Of a stretch of 22,500 nt of DNA, positions 6,926 to 14,858 are shown one piece after another. Under the pieces are notes generated by a model. It was not told where the DNA came from. It did not search any database and saw only the letters and a list, made by a program, of their open reading frames with translations. Source of the DNA: Alphaproteobacteria bacterium (GTDB lineage Bacteria > Pseudomonadota > Alphaproteobacteria > Sphingomonadales > Sphingomonadaceae); NCBI GenBank assembly GCA_018970965.1, contig JAGWVG010000004.1:1-22500 (forward strand), given 5' to 3'. The first letter of the stretch is position 1, and each line of letters starts with the position of its first letter. The position numbers and the translations under genes were made by a program.

Positions 6926-7642
6926 ATGCGTGAAGTCGTTTTTGATACCGAAACGACAGGGCTCAACGCCGCTTCTGGCGATCGGCTTGTTGAAATCGGC
7001 TGTGTGGAACTGGTCAACCGGGTTGAGACCGGGCGGACCTACCATGCCTATTTCAATCCAGAACGATCCATGCCGCCCGAAGCGCAAGCGGTGCACGGCC
7101 TGTCGGAAGCCTTTTTGTCAGATAAGCCCCTCTTTGGGGATCTGGTGGAAGACCTGCTCGACTTTTTGGACGATAGTCCTCTGGTCGCGCACAATGCGTC
7201 TTTTGACTTTGCCTTTTTGAATGAAGAGCTGTCGCGCATCAATCGGCCCGATATTGCGCCCGCACGGATGATTGATACGCTCGCTCTGTCGCGCACCAAA
7301 TTTCCGGGGGCCAAGCATAGCCTTGATGCGCTGTGTACCCGCTTTGGCATTGATCGGTCGCACCGCATTAAGCACGGCGCGTTGCTCGACGCGCAGCTTT
7401 TGGCGCAAGTTTATATTGAACTGACAGGGGGCCGCCAGATTGGCCTTGGCCTGGCTGATGCGCCGCTTGCTGCCGCTCCGGCAGACGCAGGCCGCGCCTT
7501 AACCGCCCCGCGTGTTGCGCGCCCTGCACGCCCGCACGCGGCGACACCTGAAGAACTTGAGCGTCACCAGGCGTTTTTGACCAAGATCAGCGACCCACTT
7601 TGGGCGCTAGACCGTGATCAGGAGGATTTGGCCGCCGCTTAA
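6926..7642 (+). CDS. dnaQ: DNA polymerase III epsilon subunit (3'-5' proofreading exonuclease)
   Basis: The proofreading exonuclease of the replicative polymerase, DEDDh type. With the start at 6926 the protein has 238 residues and begins MREVVFDTETTGL, as DnaQ proteins do. A longer frame from a TTG at 6890 would overlap coaE and adds nothing conserved, so I rejected it. Exo I is FDTETTG (Asp7, Glu9), Exo II HNASFDFAFL (Asp94) and Exo III HGALLDAQLL (His150, Asp155). The tail after about 180 is a Pro/Ala-rich linker followed by a short helix, the part that in E. coli binds the DnaE subunit. It sits 8 nt behind coaE. Confidence 0.96.
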   Translation: MREVVFDTETTGLNAASGDRLVEIGCVELVNRVETGRTYHAYFNPERSMPPEAQAVHGLSEAFLSDKPLFGDLVEDLLDFLDDSPLVAHNASFDFAFLNEELSRINRPDIAPARMIDTLALSRTKFPGAKHSLDALCTRFGIDRSHRIKHGALLDAQLLAQVYIELTGGRQIGLGLADAPLAAAPADAGRALTAPRVARPARPHAATPEELERHQAFLTKISDPLWALDRDQEDLAAA

Positions 7643-7694
7643 GTTGAAGAATGGGCAACCGTTCCTAGCTAGAGTCGAGAAAGGAGAGAAGATT

Positions 7695-8267
7695 ATGGAC
7701 ATCCGTGTTTCCGGTCATCAGGTGGATACAGGGGATGCTCTCCGGGCGCATGTTGGCGATCGGCTTCAGGGTATCGCGACCAAATATTTTTCCCGCGCGC
7801 ATTCGGCGCAGGCCACATTCAGCAAAGGCCCGCATGATCACGGCTTTGTTTGCGATGTTATTCTTCATGTCGTCAAAGGCGTGGTCTTAAAGGCCAATGG
7901 CAGCGCGCAAGAGGCGCATCTTGCCTTTGACGGCGCGGCCGACAAAGTTGAAAAACAGCTGCGCCGCTACAAACGCCGTCTTCGTGATGACCATAGCGGC
8001 CCAAATGGCGTGGCAGCGCCAGAGGATAATGCCAGTTACACGGTGTTTGAGCCAATTCAGGCCGATGAGGTTGAGCCCGAGGATAATCCCATCATCATTG
8101 CTGAGACCAAAGTTGATGTGCCCGAGGCAAGCGTGTCGGATGCCGTAATGATGCTCGATTTGCGGCACACCAATGCTTTGCTGTTCCGCAATGCAGCGAC
8201 GGGTATATTCAACATGGTCTATCGCCGAAATGACGGCACAATTGGCTGGGTTGAGCCGCAACGTTGA
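7695..8267 (+). CDS. hpf: Ribosome hibernation promoting factor, long form
   Basis: Binds the 30S subunit in slow growth or stationary phase; the long form drives 100S ribosome dimers through its own C-terminal domain. Residues about 1-100 are the HPF/RaiA domain (starts MDIRVSGHQVDTGDAL; basic helix KQLRRYKRRLRDDH), then an acidic linker, then the dimerisation domain (about 135-190, ending in NMVYRRNDGTIGWVEPQ). Start: AAGGAG at 7681-7686 with an 8-nt spacer fixes the ATG at 7695; a longer frame from 7614 overlaps dnaQ and is spurious. A possible promoter (TTGAAG at 7644, TAGCTA at 7666) lies in the gap. It precedes ptsN, a common pairing. Confidence 0.93.
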   Translation: MDIRVSGHQVDTGDALRAHVGDRLQGIATKYFSRAHSAQATFSKGPHDHGFVCDVILHVVKGVVLKANGSAQEAHLAFDGAADKVEKQLRRYKRRLRDDHSGPNGVAAPEDNASYTVFEPIQADEVEPEDNPIIIAETKVDVPEASVSDAVMMLDLRHTNALLFRNAATGIFNMVYRRNDGTIGWVEPQR

Positions 8268-8281
8268 TGCACCTTACAGGG

Positions 8282-8303
8282 CCGCATGCAGCTTTGCTTG
8301 CGG
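8282..8303. repeat. Hairpin between hpf and ptsN
   Basis: CCGCATGC (8282-8289) and GCTTGCGG (8296-8303) pair over 8 positions with one mismatch around AGCTTT. No T-run follows, so it is not a standard intrinsic terminator; it may stabilise the hpf mRNA end or mean nothing. Confidence 0.3.
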
Positions 8304-8352
8304 TCCTGCGGGAATATGCTAATGGCGCGCACCAAATTCCCCGTCTGGAAAT

Positions 8353-8823
8353 ATGATGACAGAGATTGCTTCGCTTCTTGCCCCAGGTGCCGTGACAGCT
8401 GGTGGGCATATGACCAATGCCAAGATGCTGTTTCAGCATTTGGGGCAGGTAGCAGAACGCGAATATGGCCTGCCGGCGATTGAGGTGATTGATCGCCTGA
8501 CCGAGCGTGAGCGGTTGGGGTCAACAGGGTTTGGCGGCGGCGTGGCAATTCCGCACGGCAAGATGGAAGGCTTGGATCATGTGGTCGGCATTTTCGTTCA
8601 ACTTGCCGAGCCTGTGGATGTGAAAGCCATTGATGATCTGCCAGTTGATCTGGTGTTTTGCCTCTTATCGCCCCCCGATGCTGGCTCTGAGCATCTGAAA
8701 GCCTTGGCGCAAGTTAGCCGCTGGCTGCGGGATCGTGCCTTTGTGGCAAAACTGCGCGGCGCGGGCAGTGCGGACGCCATTTATGCGCTGTTTGCTGCCA
8801 GCCAAACACGTGACGCTGCCTAA
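8353..8823 (+). CDS. ptsN: Nitrogen PTS EIIA component (EIIA-Ntr)
   Basis: The terminal phosphoacceptor of the nitrogen-related phosphotransferase system. It is a regulator, not a sugar carrier, and reports nitrogen/carbon state to other proteins. The 156-residue protein has the active-site motif GGGVAIPHGK with phospho-His68 and the fold-typical LLSPPDAGSEHLKALAQVSRWL. Two ATGs are adjacent (8353, 8356); GGAA at 8347-8350 is slightly better spaced for the second. It lies 85 nt behind hpf; hpf and ptsN are neighbours in many proteobacteria, often with rpoN, which is not seen here. Confidence 0.94.
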   Translation: MMTEIASLLAPGAVTAGGHMTNAKMLFQHLGQVAEREYGLPAIEVIDRLTERERLGSTGFGGGVAIPHGKMEGLDHVVGIFVQLAEPVDVKAIDDLPVDLVFCLLSPPDAGSEHLKALAQVSRWLRDRAFVAKLRGAGSADAIYALFAASQTRDAA

Positions 8824-8844
8824 GATTTTCAGACTGGCGGGCGC

Positions 8845-9186
8845 GTGACGCCGCGGGTCACAACTTCGGTTTATGTCAACGCTCTTGTCCGGCGCGTCAA
8901 CGCGGCGGGCGGCATGGCGATGGTGCTGGCCAAAGGCGATGAAACGGCCGGCGCCTTATTGCTGATAACGCTAGAAAACGGCGTAAATACAGGCGTTTGG
9001 GAGCGTGCATGGACCTCAGCCGGTGCCTATCGCTGGACCCAAGTTTCTTCCCAAGTCATTGAAAATGAAGAAGAAATTTCAAATCTTTGCGCCCGCAGGC
9101 GCGCTGCTGACCCTGATTTATGGATCTTAGAGCTAAACATCGCTGATGCTGCACAGTTCGCCGTGGATTTGGATGGCGAGCGTTGA
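8845..9186 (+). CDS. DUF1491 family protein
   Basis: A 113-residue soluble protein starting at a GTG 21 nt behind ptsN. The pattern VYVNALVRRVNAAGGMAMVL, then KGDETAGALLLI, and the end DPDLWILELNIADAAQF match DUF1491, a small alphaproteobacterial family of unknown function. No catalytic motif is evident. Position suggests it is read with ptsN. A weak, GC-rich ribosome binding region precedes the GTG, so the start is only moderately sure. Confidence 0.8.
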   Translation: MTPRVTTSVYVNALVRRVNAAGGMAMVLAKGDETAGALLLITLENGVNTGVWERAWTSAGAYRWTQVSSQVIENEEEISNLCARRRAADPDLWILELNIADAAQFAVDLDGER

Positions 9187-9348
9187 CTTAAACGCCCGAT
9201 GATCGTCAGGGCACTTCACAGATAATACGCATCGCCGTCTCGCCACCCGCGTTTTGGGTTTTGGGGACGAATGCAGACAGGGGAATGAACTGACCACGCC
9301 AGTTATTTGCGCGGCCCAGACCAAACCTCTGCACATAATGAAGACTAT

Positions 9349-9981
9349 ATGCGATCCAATCGTCTGACAGCCGCAGTTGCGGTTTTGTCCCTCCCCATTC
9401 TCAGCGCGCTCGCCGCGCTTGCCCCGGCAAATGCTGTTTGGGCAAATGAAACACCCGGCACGCTTGATGTCCGCCAGCTCCCGACCCGTTCGGTTGAGCA
9501 GCCCCAAGCCCCGAAGTCTTCGCTGGACGAAGTTAAGATCCCCGAGTTGGTCGAAGCGCAGCCTGAAGCGCGCACGCTGCCCAGCTTAGTTGCGCAATTC
9601 GCCGACACCACGCCTGCTGATCGTGAAGCAGAATGTCTGGCCGCTGCTGTGTATTTTGAAGCCAAGAGCGAAGGCTTGGATGGCCAATTGGCTGTTGCGC
9701 AGACCATTCTCAACCGCACCCGCTCTGGTCGCTTCCCCAGCAGCATTTGTGGCGTGGTGTTCCAGCCGGGCCAATTCTCATTCGTGCGCGGCAATGGCTT
9801 TCCGCCTATTGTGCGTACCAGCCGTCATTGGCAGCACGCGCAGGCAATTGCGCATATCGCCGCCAATGACTTGTGGGATTCAACGGTTGATAACGCGCTG
9901 TATTTCCATGCACGCCGCGTGAAGCCGGGCTGGCGCATGCAGCGGATTGCTGCCGTCGGCAATCACGTTTTTTACCGTTAA
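9349..9981 (+). CDS. Secreted cell wall hydrolase, SleB/Hydrolase_2 type
   Basis: A 210-residue exported protein. Residues 1 to about 32 form a signal peptide (basic MRSNR, long Ala/Leu core, AxA-like end near PANAVWA). A Pro/Glu-rich linker follows to about residue 90. The catalytic domain shows ECLAAAVYFEAKSEGLDGQ with the presumed catalytic Glu, QTILNRTRSG, FPSSICGVVFQPGQFSF and the end AVGNHVFYR. This matches the SleB/CwlJ-like family, which cleaves peptidoglycan in the periplasm; in non-sporulating bacteria it is a general wall hydrolase. A longer frame from a TTG at 9307 lacks a signal-peptide start, so ATG 9349 was chosen. The preceding gap (9187-9348) shows no clear promoter. Confidence 0.88.
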   Translation: MRSNRLTAAVAVLSLPILSALAALAPANAVWANETPGTLDVRQLPTRSVEQPQAPKSSLDEVKIPELVEAQPEARTLPSLVAQFADTTPADREAECLAAAVYFEAKSEGLDGQLAVAQTILNRTRSGRFPSSICGVVFQPGQFSFVRGNGFPPIVRTSRHWQHAQAIAHIAANDLWDSTVDNALYFHARRVKPGWRMQRIAAVGNHVFYR

Positions 9982-10017
9982 TTTAGCGGCTTAAACCACC
10001 CCCATTTTCAATCGGTG

Positions 10018-10042
10018 CATCCCGCTTTAGACAAGCGGGATG
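10018..10042. promoter_or_regulatory. Perfect 10-bp hairpin covering the mmcB start codon
   Basis: CATCCCGCTT (10018-10027) pairs exactly with AAGCGGGATG (10033-10042) around the loop TAGAC. The ATG of mmcB is 10040-10042, so the start codon and the only SD-like G-run (GCGGG) lie inside the stem. No T-run follows, so a terminator for the preceding hydrolase gene is less likely. A role in restraining translation is inference. Confidence 0.6.
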
Positions 10043-10507
10043 GCCGATGAGACAGATCCCCTAATTGCGGCAGACGTGCTGCGTGGCGTGTCGCGCATGC
10101 TGTATCGGCATGATTATCTGGGCGTGCCTGAGGTGCCGCTGCGCAATGGCCGTCGCGCGGATATTATGGCGCTTGGCCCCAAGGGCGAAGTGACGATTGT
10201 TGAAATCAAAGTCTCGCGGGCCGATTTGTTGGGGGATGGTAAATGGCCGGACTATCTCGACTATTGTGACCGCTATTATTGGGCGGTGCCGCAGGGCTTT
10301 GATCTTTCACTTTTTGATCGAGAGGCACTTGCGCCCGACATTTCGGGTTTGATTGTGGCAGATCGTTATGATGCCGCTATCCTGCGCGATGCAGCGCACA
10401 GACCGCTGGCGGCCGCGCGCCGCAAGACCGAAACTCTGCGGATCGCGCGTCTCGCTACGCGCCGGATGTTGGGCTTATCGGCGATTTTAGATATTGAGAT
10501 GCCCTAA
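10040..10507 (+). CDS. mmcB: MmcB-family DNA repair protein (predicted nuclease)
   Basis: 155 residues. The core RNGRRADIMALGPKGE, then VEIKVSRADLLGDGKWPDY, has the restriction-endonuclease-like arrangement (D...E-x-K) seen in the MmcB/PF06319 family. In Caulobacter, mmcB is a damage-induced gene needed for mitomycin C resistance, so a role in repair of crosslinks or similar lesions is likely. The N-terminus fits ATG 10040, which lies within a strong hairpin. I found no alphaproteobacterial LexA box (GTTC-N7-GTTC) in the 58 nt upstream. It ends 47 nt from the convergent DUF885 gene, with no clear terminator between them. Confidence 0.87.
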   Translation: MADETDPLIAADVLRGVSRMLYRHDYLGVPEVPLRNGRRADIMALGPKGEVTIVEIKVSRADLLGDGKWPDYLDYCDRYYWAVPQGFDLSLFDREALAPDISGLIVADRYDAAILRDAAHRPLAAARRKTETLRIARLATRRMLGLSAILDIEMP

Positions 10508-10554
10508 CCCCTTGGGCCCCGGCGCCATGCCGAAGCCCATATGGGGGCAGCGCA

Positions 10555-12360
10555 TTATTTGGTCGCAACAATCCAAGCGTTAATCTTCTTTTCAAGCACG
10601 GCGAGGGGCAGCGCGCCTGTGTTCAACACTTGATCATGAAAGGCGCGAATGTCGAACTTGGGGCCCAAGGCGGCTTCCGCTTTTTTGCGCAAGCGCTGAA
10701 TGGTCATTGCCCCCGTTTTATACGCCAAGGCTTGGCTGGGGATCGCGATATAACGCTCCACCTCGGCGGTTGCATCCGTGCGCCCCATGTCAGAATTGGC
10801 CATCATATAGTCAATGGCCTGATCGCGCGTCCAACCCTTGGCATGCATGCCGGTATCAACAACCAGTCGCATCGCGCGCAACATCTCGTCAGATAAGGTG
10901 CCAAAGCGTTGATAAGGGTCTTTGTAGAAGCCCATTTCATAGCCCAAGGTTTCGGCATAGAGCGCCCAGCCTTCAACATAAGCGGTGTTCCCGCCAAAGC
11001 GCATGAAGTTGGGCAGCGCTGCATTTTCTTGCGCCAGGCTGATCTGGAAATGATGGCCCGGTGCGCCTTCATGCAGATACAGCGTCGTCATGCCCGGGGT
11101 CGTGCGGCTCGGCAGATCATAAGCGTTGAAATAGAAAATGCCGGGGCGGCTGCCATCGGGCGTGCCCTGCTGATAGGATCCGCCCGCCTCATATTTCTCT
11201 CGAAATTCTTCATAGGGCCGGATTTCCAAAGGGGCCTTGGGCAGTGTTGAAAAATAGGCACCGATCTTGGCATCGACTTGCTTGCCAATGTCGTAATAGC
11301 CCTGGGTCAGAGCCGCGCGGCTTTCCTTCTTAAATTTGGGGTCATTGCGCAGATAATCAAAGAATTGCGCAAGCGTGCCCTTAAAGCCGACTTCTTGGCG
11401 CACTTTTTCCATTTCGCCCTTGATGCGGGCAACTTCAGACAGGCCCGTTTTATGCACCGTGTCGGCATCCAGCGGCAGCGTCGTCGTGTTTTCAATGCTG
11501 ATTTTATACAGCTCGGCCCCGCCCTTCATGCTCGACAGGCCAACAGTGGCGCGCGCAGCTGGCAGATAATCATTTTTCAGATAATCGCGCAGGCGGCGAT
11601 AGACGGGGTAAATCCCCTGATCGATGGTCGCTTTATACTCAGCCGTCAGCCGCGCCTTATCTGCGTCGGAAAAGCTTGCCGGCATTTGCTTGATCGGGCC
11701 GTAATAGGGGGAGTCTTCCACCGATTGCGCCAGCTGTGCATCCAGCTGCGCAATGACATTGGTAATGGTCAGCTTGGTTTCGACAATCCCGGCAGCCTTG
11801 CCTTCTTTGAACCGATCAATCGCACGATCGAGATAAACAATGAAGTCGCGGTGGCGCTTCAAGGCATTGTCATAATCCGCAACCGTTGAAAAAGGTGCGC
11901 CGCCTTTCCCGCTTGAAAAGGTTGGGTAAAATGTGTGGAAGCCATAAAAATGGTTGAGCGGACGAACAGCGTTCAGCTTCAGAATATCCGGCCGATAGCC
12001 AATCGCATTTTGTTCGGTCTGCCATTGAAACACATCATAAGCGATTTGGTCTGTGGGGTTCAGCTGCGCGCGATCAATTTTGGCGAGGCGAGCCATATCC
12101 TCTTCATTCGCCTTTTTCTCGGCAGCGAAATAGGCGTCAGTGATGTAATCGCCGAAGCGATCTGCATAGCGCATATCGCCGCGAAAAATCGCGAATAGCG
12201 GGTTGCGACGCAACGAGGCCTCGTCGCTGTCTTTGAACAATTGGTGCAAATCGCGCGCGGCGGCATTTTCTGCAGGTGCCTGTTGCGCCGCGACGGGTTG
12301 AGCGAAGAGGGCAACGGGCGAAAGAGTCGCCAACAAAAGGCCAGTCAGAGAACGACGCAT
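10555..12360 (-). CDS. Secreted DUF885 family protein (predicted zinc peptidase)
   Basis: 601 residues from ATG 12360. AAGGA 7 nt upstream and the signal peptide starting MRRSLTGLLLATL favour this start over the ATG at 12378, which has no binding site. The signal peptide ends near residue 25 (VAAQQ). The C-terminal half has YLHEGAPGHHFQISLAQ (metal-binding HExxxGHH at about 430-437) followed by EGWALYAETLGYEMG, the two signature blocks of DUF885, which resembles the thermolysin/M32-type active site. Family members are periplasmic or lipoprotein peptidase-like proteins whose substrates are mostly unknown. It is downstream of the 2OG oxygenase gene on the same strand, 144 nt away. Confidence 0.88.
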   Translation of the reverse strand: MRRSLTGLLLATLSPVALFAQPVAAQQAPAENAAARDLHQLFKDSDEASLRRNPLFAIFRGDMRYADRFGDYITDAYFAAEKKANEEDMARLAKIDRAQLNPTDQIAYDVFQWQTEQNAIGYRPDILKLNAVRPLNHFYGFHTFYPTFSSGKGGAPFSTVADYDNALKRHRDFIVYLDRAIDRFKEGKAAGIVETKLTITNVIAQLDAQLAQSVEDSPYYGPIKQMPASFSDADKARLTAEYKATIDQGIYPVYRRLRDYLKNDYLPAARATVGLSSMKGGAELYKISIENTTTLPLDADTVHKTGLSEVARIKGEMEKVRQEVGFKGTLAQFFDYLRNDPKFKKESRAALTQGYYDIGKQVDAKIGAYFSTLPKAPLEIRPYEEFREKYEAGGSYQQGTPDGSRPGIFYFNAYDLPSRTTPGMTTLYLHEGAPGHHFQISLAQENAALPNFMRFGGNTAYVEGWALYAETLGYEMGFYKDPYQRFGTLSDEMLRAMRLVVDTGMHAKGWTRDQAIDYMMANSDMGRTDATAEVERYIAIPSQALAYKTGAMTIQRLRKKAEAALGPKFDIRAFHDQVLNTGALPLAVLEKKINAWIVATK

Positions 12361-12449
12361 GGGGAAATCCTTTTTCATCAGAGAGCCGCGCTAGGATATC
12401 AGCGGCACCTCATTTGCATGTCATGCTTCGATAAAAGCGCCACGGCAAT

Positions 12450-12463
12450 CGACAAAATTGTCG
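12450..12463. promoter_or_regulatory. Operator-like inverted repeat upstream of the DUF885 gene
   Basis: CGACAA (12450-12455) and TTGTCG (12458-12463) are exact reverse complements separated by AA, about 90 nt before the start of the DUF885 gene. The shape fits a dimeric repressor site; the protein that would bind it is unknown. Confidence 0.3.
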
Positions 12464-12504
12464 GGACTATAAAATGGCCCAGAAAGGATTTGGGGCTGGG
12501 GCAA

Positions 12505-13173
12505 TTAAATCCAAAATTTTTCCCGGAACCATTTGGTCACGATATATTTTGTGCCGGCCAAAACGGGCTTGCCCGCATGGAGCGCTGCAGGATTGGGGGT
12601 GCCGTCATCCTGCATATTATTCCACAACACCAACATCGCGGTGCGGGGAGAAACGGTCATCCCCGCCGTTGGGAATTCGGTTTGGCCGCCCGCGGGGGGC
12701 TCGTTCAAATAGATCATCGCCGTCCAGCCGCGTTGGCCGCCTTGGCGCATCATATCATCCCAATAGACGCTGCCTTTGATAAAATGATCATAATGCGCTT
12801 TGAACTGTTGGCCGACTTCATAAACTTGGCCCTGCAAAGTTTCGCCATGGCGCTTATCAATGCCCATCAGAGCGCAAATACGATCTTCGATCCGCTCTAC
12901 CAACGGATCAAAAGGCGATAAATTGCAGCTGTCGCTGGTGCGGAACTCGGGGTCTGCCGTTGACGATAAGAGGCCGGAGGGTTGCCGACCCTTATCAATC
13001 AACTTCACCAATTCTTCGCATTCGGAAAGGCTCATAAAGTCCTGCACGCAATAGAGCGCCAGGCCATTTTGCGCCACAATTTGGGCCCGACCAGAGGCTT
13101 TTAACTTGCGCGCAACGCTCCGGCCCATTTCGGCCAGCCGCTCCTCGGGCGTTTTCACCTTGATCTTCGCCAT
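12505..13173 (-). CDS. 2-oxoglutarate/Fe(II)-dependent oxygenase, prolyl-4-hydroxylase-like
   Basis: A 222-residue soluble protein with the double-stranded beta-helix iron site: HYD (His127, Asp129), the distal HAGKPV (His199) and Lys209 for 2-oxoglutarate, inside YEVGQQFKAHYDHF, GWTAMIYLNEPPAGGQTEF and GTKYIVTKWFRE. This is the bacterial prolyl-4-hydroxylase alpha-subunit domain family (P4Hc). The substrate, a protein proline or a small molecule, cannot be told. GGAAAGG lies just before the ATG. The start is 27 nt behind the amidohydrolase stop, so these two are probably co-transcribed. Confidence 0.92.
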   Translation of the reverse strand: MAKIKVKTPEERLAEMGRSVARKLKASGRAQIVAQNGLALYCVQDFMSLSECEELVKLIDKGRQPSGLLSSTADPEFRTSDSCNLSPFDPLVERIEDRICALMGIDKRHGETLQGQVYEVGQQFKAHYDHFIKGSVYWDDMMRQGGQRGWTAMIYLNEPPAGGQTEFPTAGMTVSPRTAMLVLWNNMQDDGTPNPAALHAGKPVLAGTKYIVTKWFREKFWI

Positions 13174-13200
13174 AAGCCTTTCCGATGCCTTATGTGCTGC

Positions 13201-14475
13201 TTAATCGATCACGCGCCCACGGGACATGACAAAGCCCACCTTTTCCAAGGTACGCACATCGCTCAGCGGGTCACCATCCACGGCGATGATGTCCGCTGAA
13301 TAGCCGGGGGCAAGGCGGCCAATTTCATCTTGCTTGTCGAGAAGCTTGGCAGCAACCGTGGTGGCACTCGCCAGGGCATCGCGCGGGCTCATCCCGCCCC
13401 ATTCCACCATCAGCGCAAACTCGCCTGCGTTGCGGCCATGCTCAAAAACCCCTGCGTCCGTGCCAAAGGCAATCGTCACACCTTCTGCACGCGCCGCTTT
13501 TAAGGCTTTACCCATTTGGGCGACGGCTTCGCGGCCCTTGGCTTCAACTGTGGGGGTGTACACGCCCTTGCCGAGACGTTCTTTCACCCCGGCAAGCGCC
13601 ATCAGCGTCGGCACCATTGCAGTGCCGCTGGCCTTCATCGCTTTGGCGGCGGCGGCATCGGCAAAGGTTGCATGTTCTGCGCTATCGACACCAGCATGCG
13701 CCGCTGCTTCCACACCGCGCGCGCTGTGCGCATGAGCCGCGACACGCAGGCCTAGGCTATGGGCTGTGTCGACAATGGCCTTCAGCTCTGGATCGGTGAA
13801 GTGTTGGCCAAGGCCGCGGCCTTGTTGTGAGAGGACACCGCCCGTGGCAGTGATCTTGATGACATCTGCACCCGCCTTTGAAAATTCACGAACACGTGCC
13901 GCGCATTCCACCGCGCCCGTGCAGGTGTTGTGCGCATCCAACGCATGGCCAACTTCGGGGCGGAAGCCATTTACATCGCCATGGCCGCCAATGATTGAAA
14001 TCGCGGGTCCTGCGGCAATGATGCGCGGGCCGGGAATAACGCCTTTGGCAGTTGCGTCGCGCAGGGCAAAGCCACCCAATGGCGTCGAGCCGAGATCACG
14101 CACTGTGGTAAAGCCAGCCTTCACGGTGCGCAGCGCATTGCGCGCGCCCATCAGGGTTGCAAATTCATCGCTGACAACAGCCTCATCCCGAAAATCGCCT
14201 CCGGGATTGCTCTGTAGGTGAACGTGCAGATCAATCAGCCCGGGCAGAACAGTTTTATCGCGGAGGTTGATCAGCTTTGCACCGGCTGGCGCGTCGCTAT
14301 AGCCTGGGGTGATGGCGGTAATTTTGCCATCCGTTACAGTGATCGTCGCTGGGCCAGTTGCCGGCTGGTTGGCATCGGTGATGACGCGTCCGGCTTGCAG
14401 TATAATTGTTTCCGCGCTGGCCGGTGCCGCAAACAATGTGGCGCTTGCCATCAGTGCAGATAGGATAATGCGCAT
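13201..14475 (-). CDS. Secreted metal-dependent amidohydrolase (imidazolonepropionase / Xaa-Pro dipeptidase-like)
   Basis: 424 residues with an N-terminal signal peptide (MRIILSALMASATLFAAPASA). The TIM-barrel amidohydrolase metal ligands are all present: LIDLHVHLQ (HxH), ADVIKITATGG (Lys bridging the two metals), VAAHAHS, SAEHATF and FGTDAG (Asp). Proteins of this subgroup hydrolyse dipeptides, carbamates or mycotoxin-like amides in the periplasm; annotation as a Xaa-Pro dipeptidase is common and fits an exported enzyme, but the exact substrate is unknown. GGGAG lies 7 nt or so before the ATG. It begins a minus-strand row followed by the 2OG oxygenase and the DUF885 protein. Confidence 0.9.
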   Translation of the reverse strand: MRIILSALMASATLFAAPASAETIILQAGRVITDANQPATGPATITVTDGKITAITPGYSDAPAGAKLINLRDKTVLPGLIDLHVHLQSNPGGDFRDEAVVSDEFATLMGARNALRTVKAGFTTVRDLGSTPLGGFALRDATAKGVIPGPRIIAAGPAISIIGGHGDVNGFRPEVGHALDAHNTCTGAVECAARVREFSKAGADVIKITATGGVLSQQGRGLGQHFTDPELKAIVDTAHSLGLRVAAHAHSARGVEAAAHAGVDSAEHATFADAAAAKAMKASGTAMVPTLMALAGVKERLGKGVYTPTVEAKGREAVAQMGKALKAARAEGVTIAFGTDAGVFEHGRNAGEFALMVEWGGMSPRDALASATTVAAKLLDKQDEIGRLAPGYSADIIAVDGDPLSDVRTLEKVGFVMSRGRVID

Positions 14476-14564
14476 CTTCTTCTCCCTTGGCTATTTTCAC
14501 CTTTTATCCTGCAGCCTTTGCGCGGCAGCTGGGTCGTGCGCAAGGGGGAATGCGCAGCAGCCGA

Positions 14565-14858
14565 TCAGCAGTCTTCTACTGTCAGCGCTTCAATCGTTAG
14601 GGCGATGCCGCCGGGGTGGGGCCTTTGGCGGACCACAACCAAATCAGCGACAATATGCCCGCATAGCGGCAAATCTGCCTCGGGCAGGTCGCGCACAAAT
14701 GTGGCTGCCCCTGCGCGGGGAATAACCACTTCCAGCCAATGACGCGCACCTTCAAAAGTGATGCTCGCCCAAGGCCGTTCGTGCGCTGAGATAAGAGCGG
14801 CGCCGGGATGATATCGCGTCAGCGCGCGACATAATTTGTGATGCGCATCGCTGCTCAT
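14565..14858 (-). CDS. Conserved hypothetical protein, 97 residues
   Basis: I do not recognise a named family. The protein has no signal peptide or membrane segment. It reads as a compact alpha/beta domain with HERPWASITFEGARHWLEVV, VADLVVV and the end IALTIEALTVEDC. The ATG overlaps the stop of the upstream 58-codon gene (ATGA), so the two are translationally coupled and their products may act together. It is divergent from the S24 repressor gene. Codon use looks like the neighbours. The coupling and alternating hydrophobic pattern make it a real gene; its function is unknown. Confidence 0.72.
   Translation of the reverse strand: MSSDAHHKLCRALTRYHPGAALISAHERPWASITFEGARHWLEVVIPRAGAATFVRDLPEADLPLCGHIVADLVVVRQRPHPGGIALTIEALTVEDC

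Noticed and set aside
7614..7694. N-terminal extension of hpf
   Set aside because: Overlaps dnaQ; the strong AAGGAG before ATG 7695 decides the start.
9187..9348. Promoter before the cell wall hydrolase (TTGCGC with CATAAT)
   Set aside because: The spacer is 21 nt, too long for a sigma-70 promoter.
10508..10554. Bidirectional terminator between mmcB and the DUF885 gene
   Set aside because: Contains CCCATATGGG and GC-rich stretches but no clear stem followed by a T-run in either direction.
11278..11889. 203-codon frame antisense to the DUF885 gene
   Set aside because: Shadow of a well-supported gene, no motif.
12241..12921. 226-codon plus-strand frame across the DUF885 and oxygenase genes
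   Set aside because: It spans two recognised opposite-strand genes and their gap, and its composition looks random.
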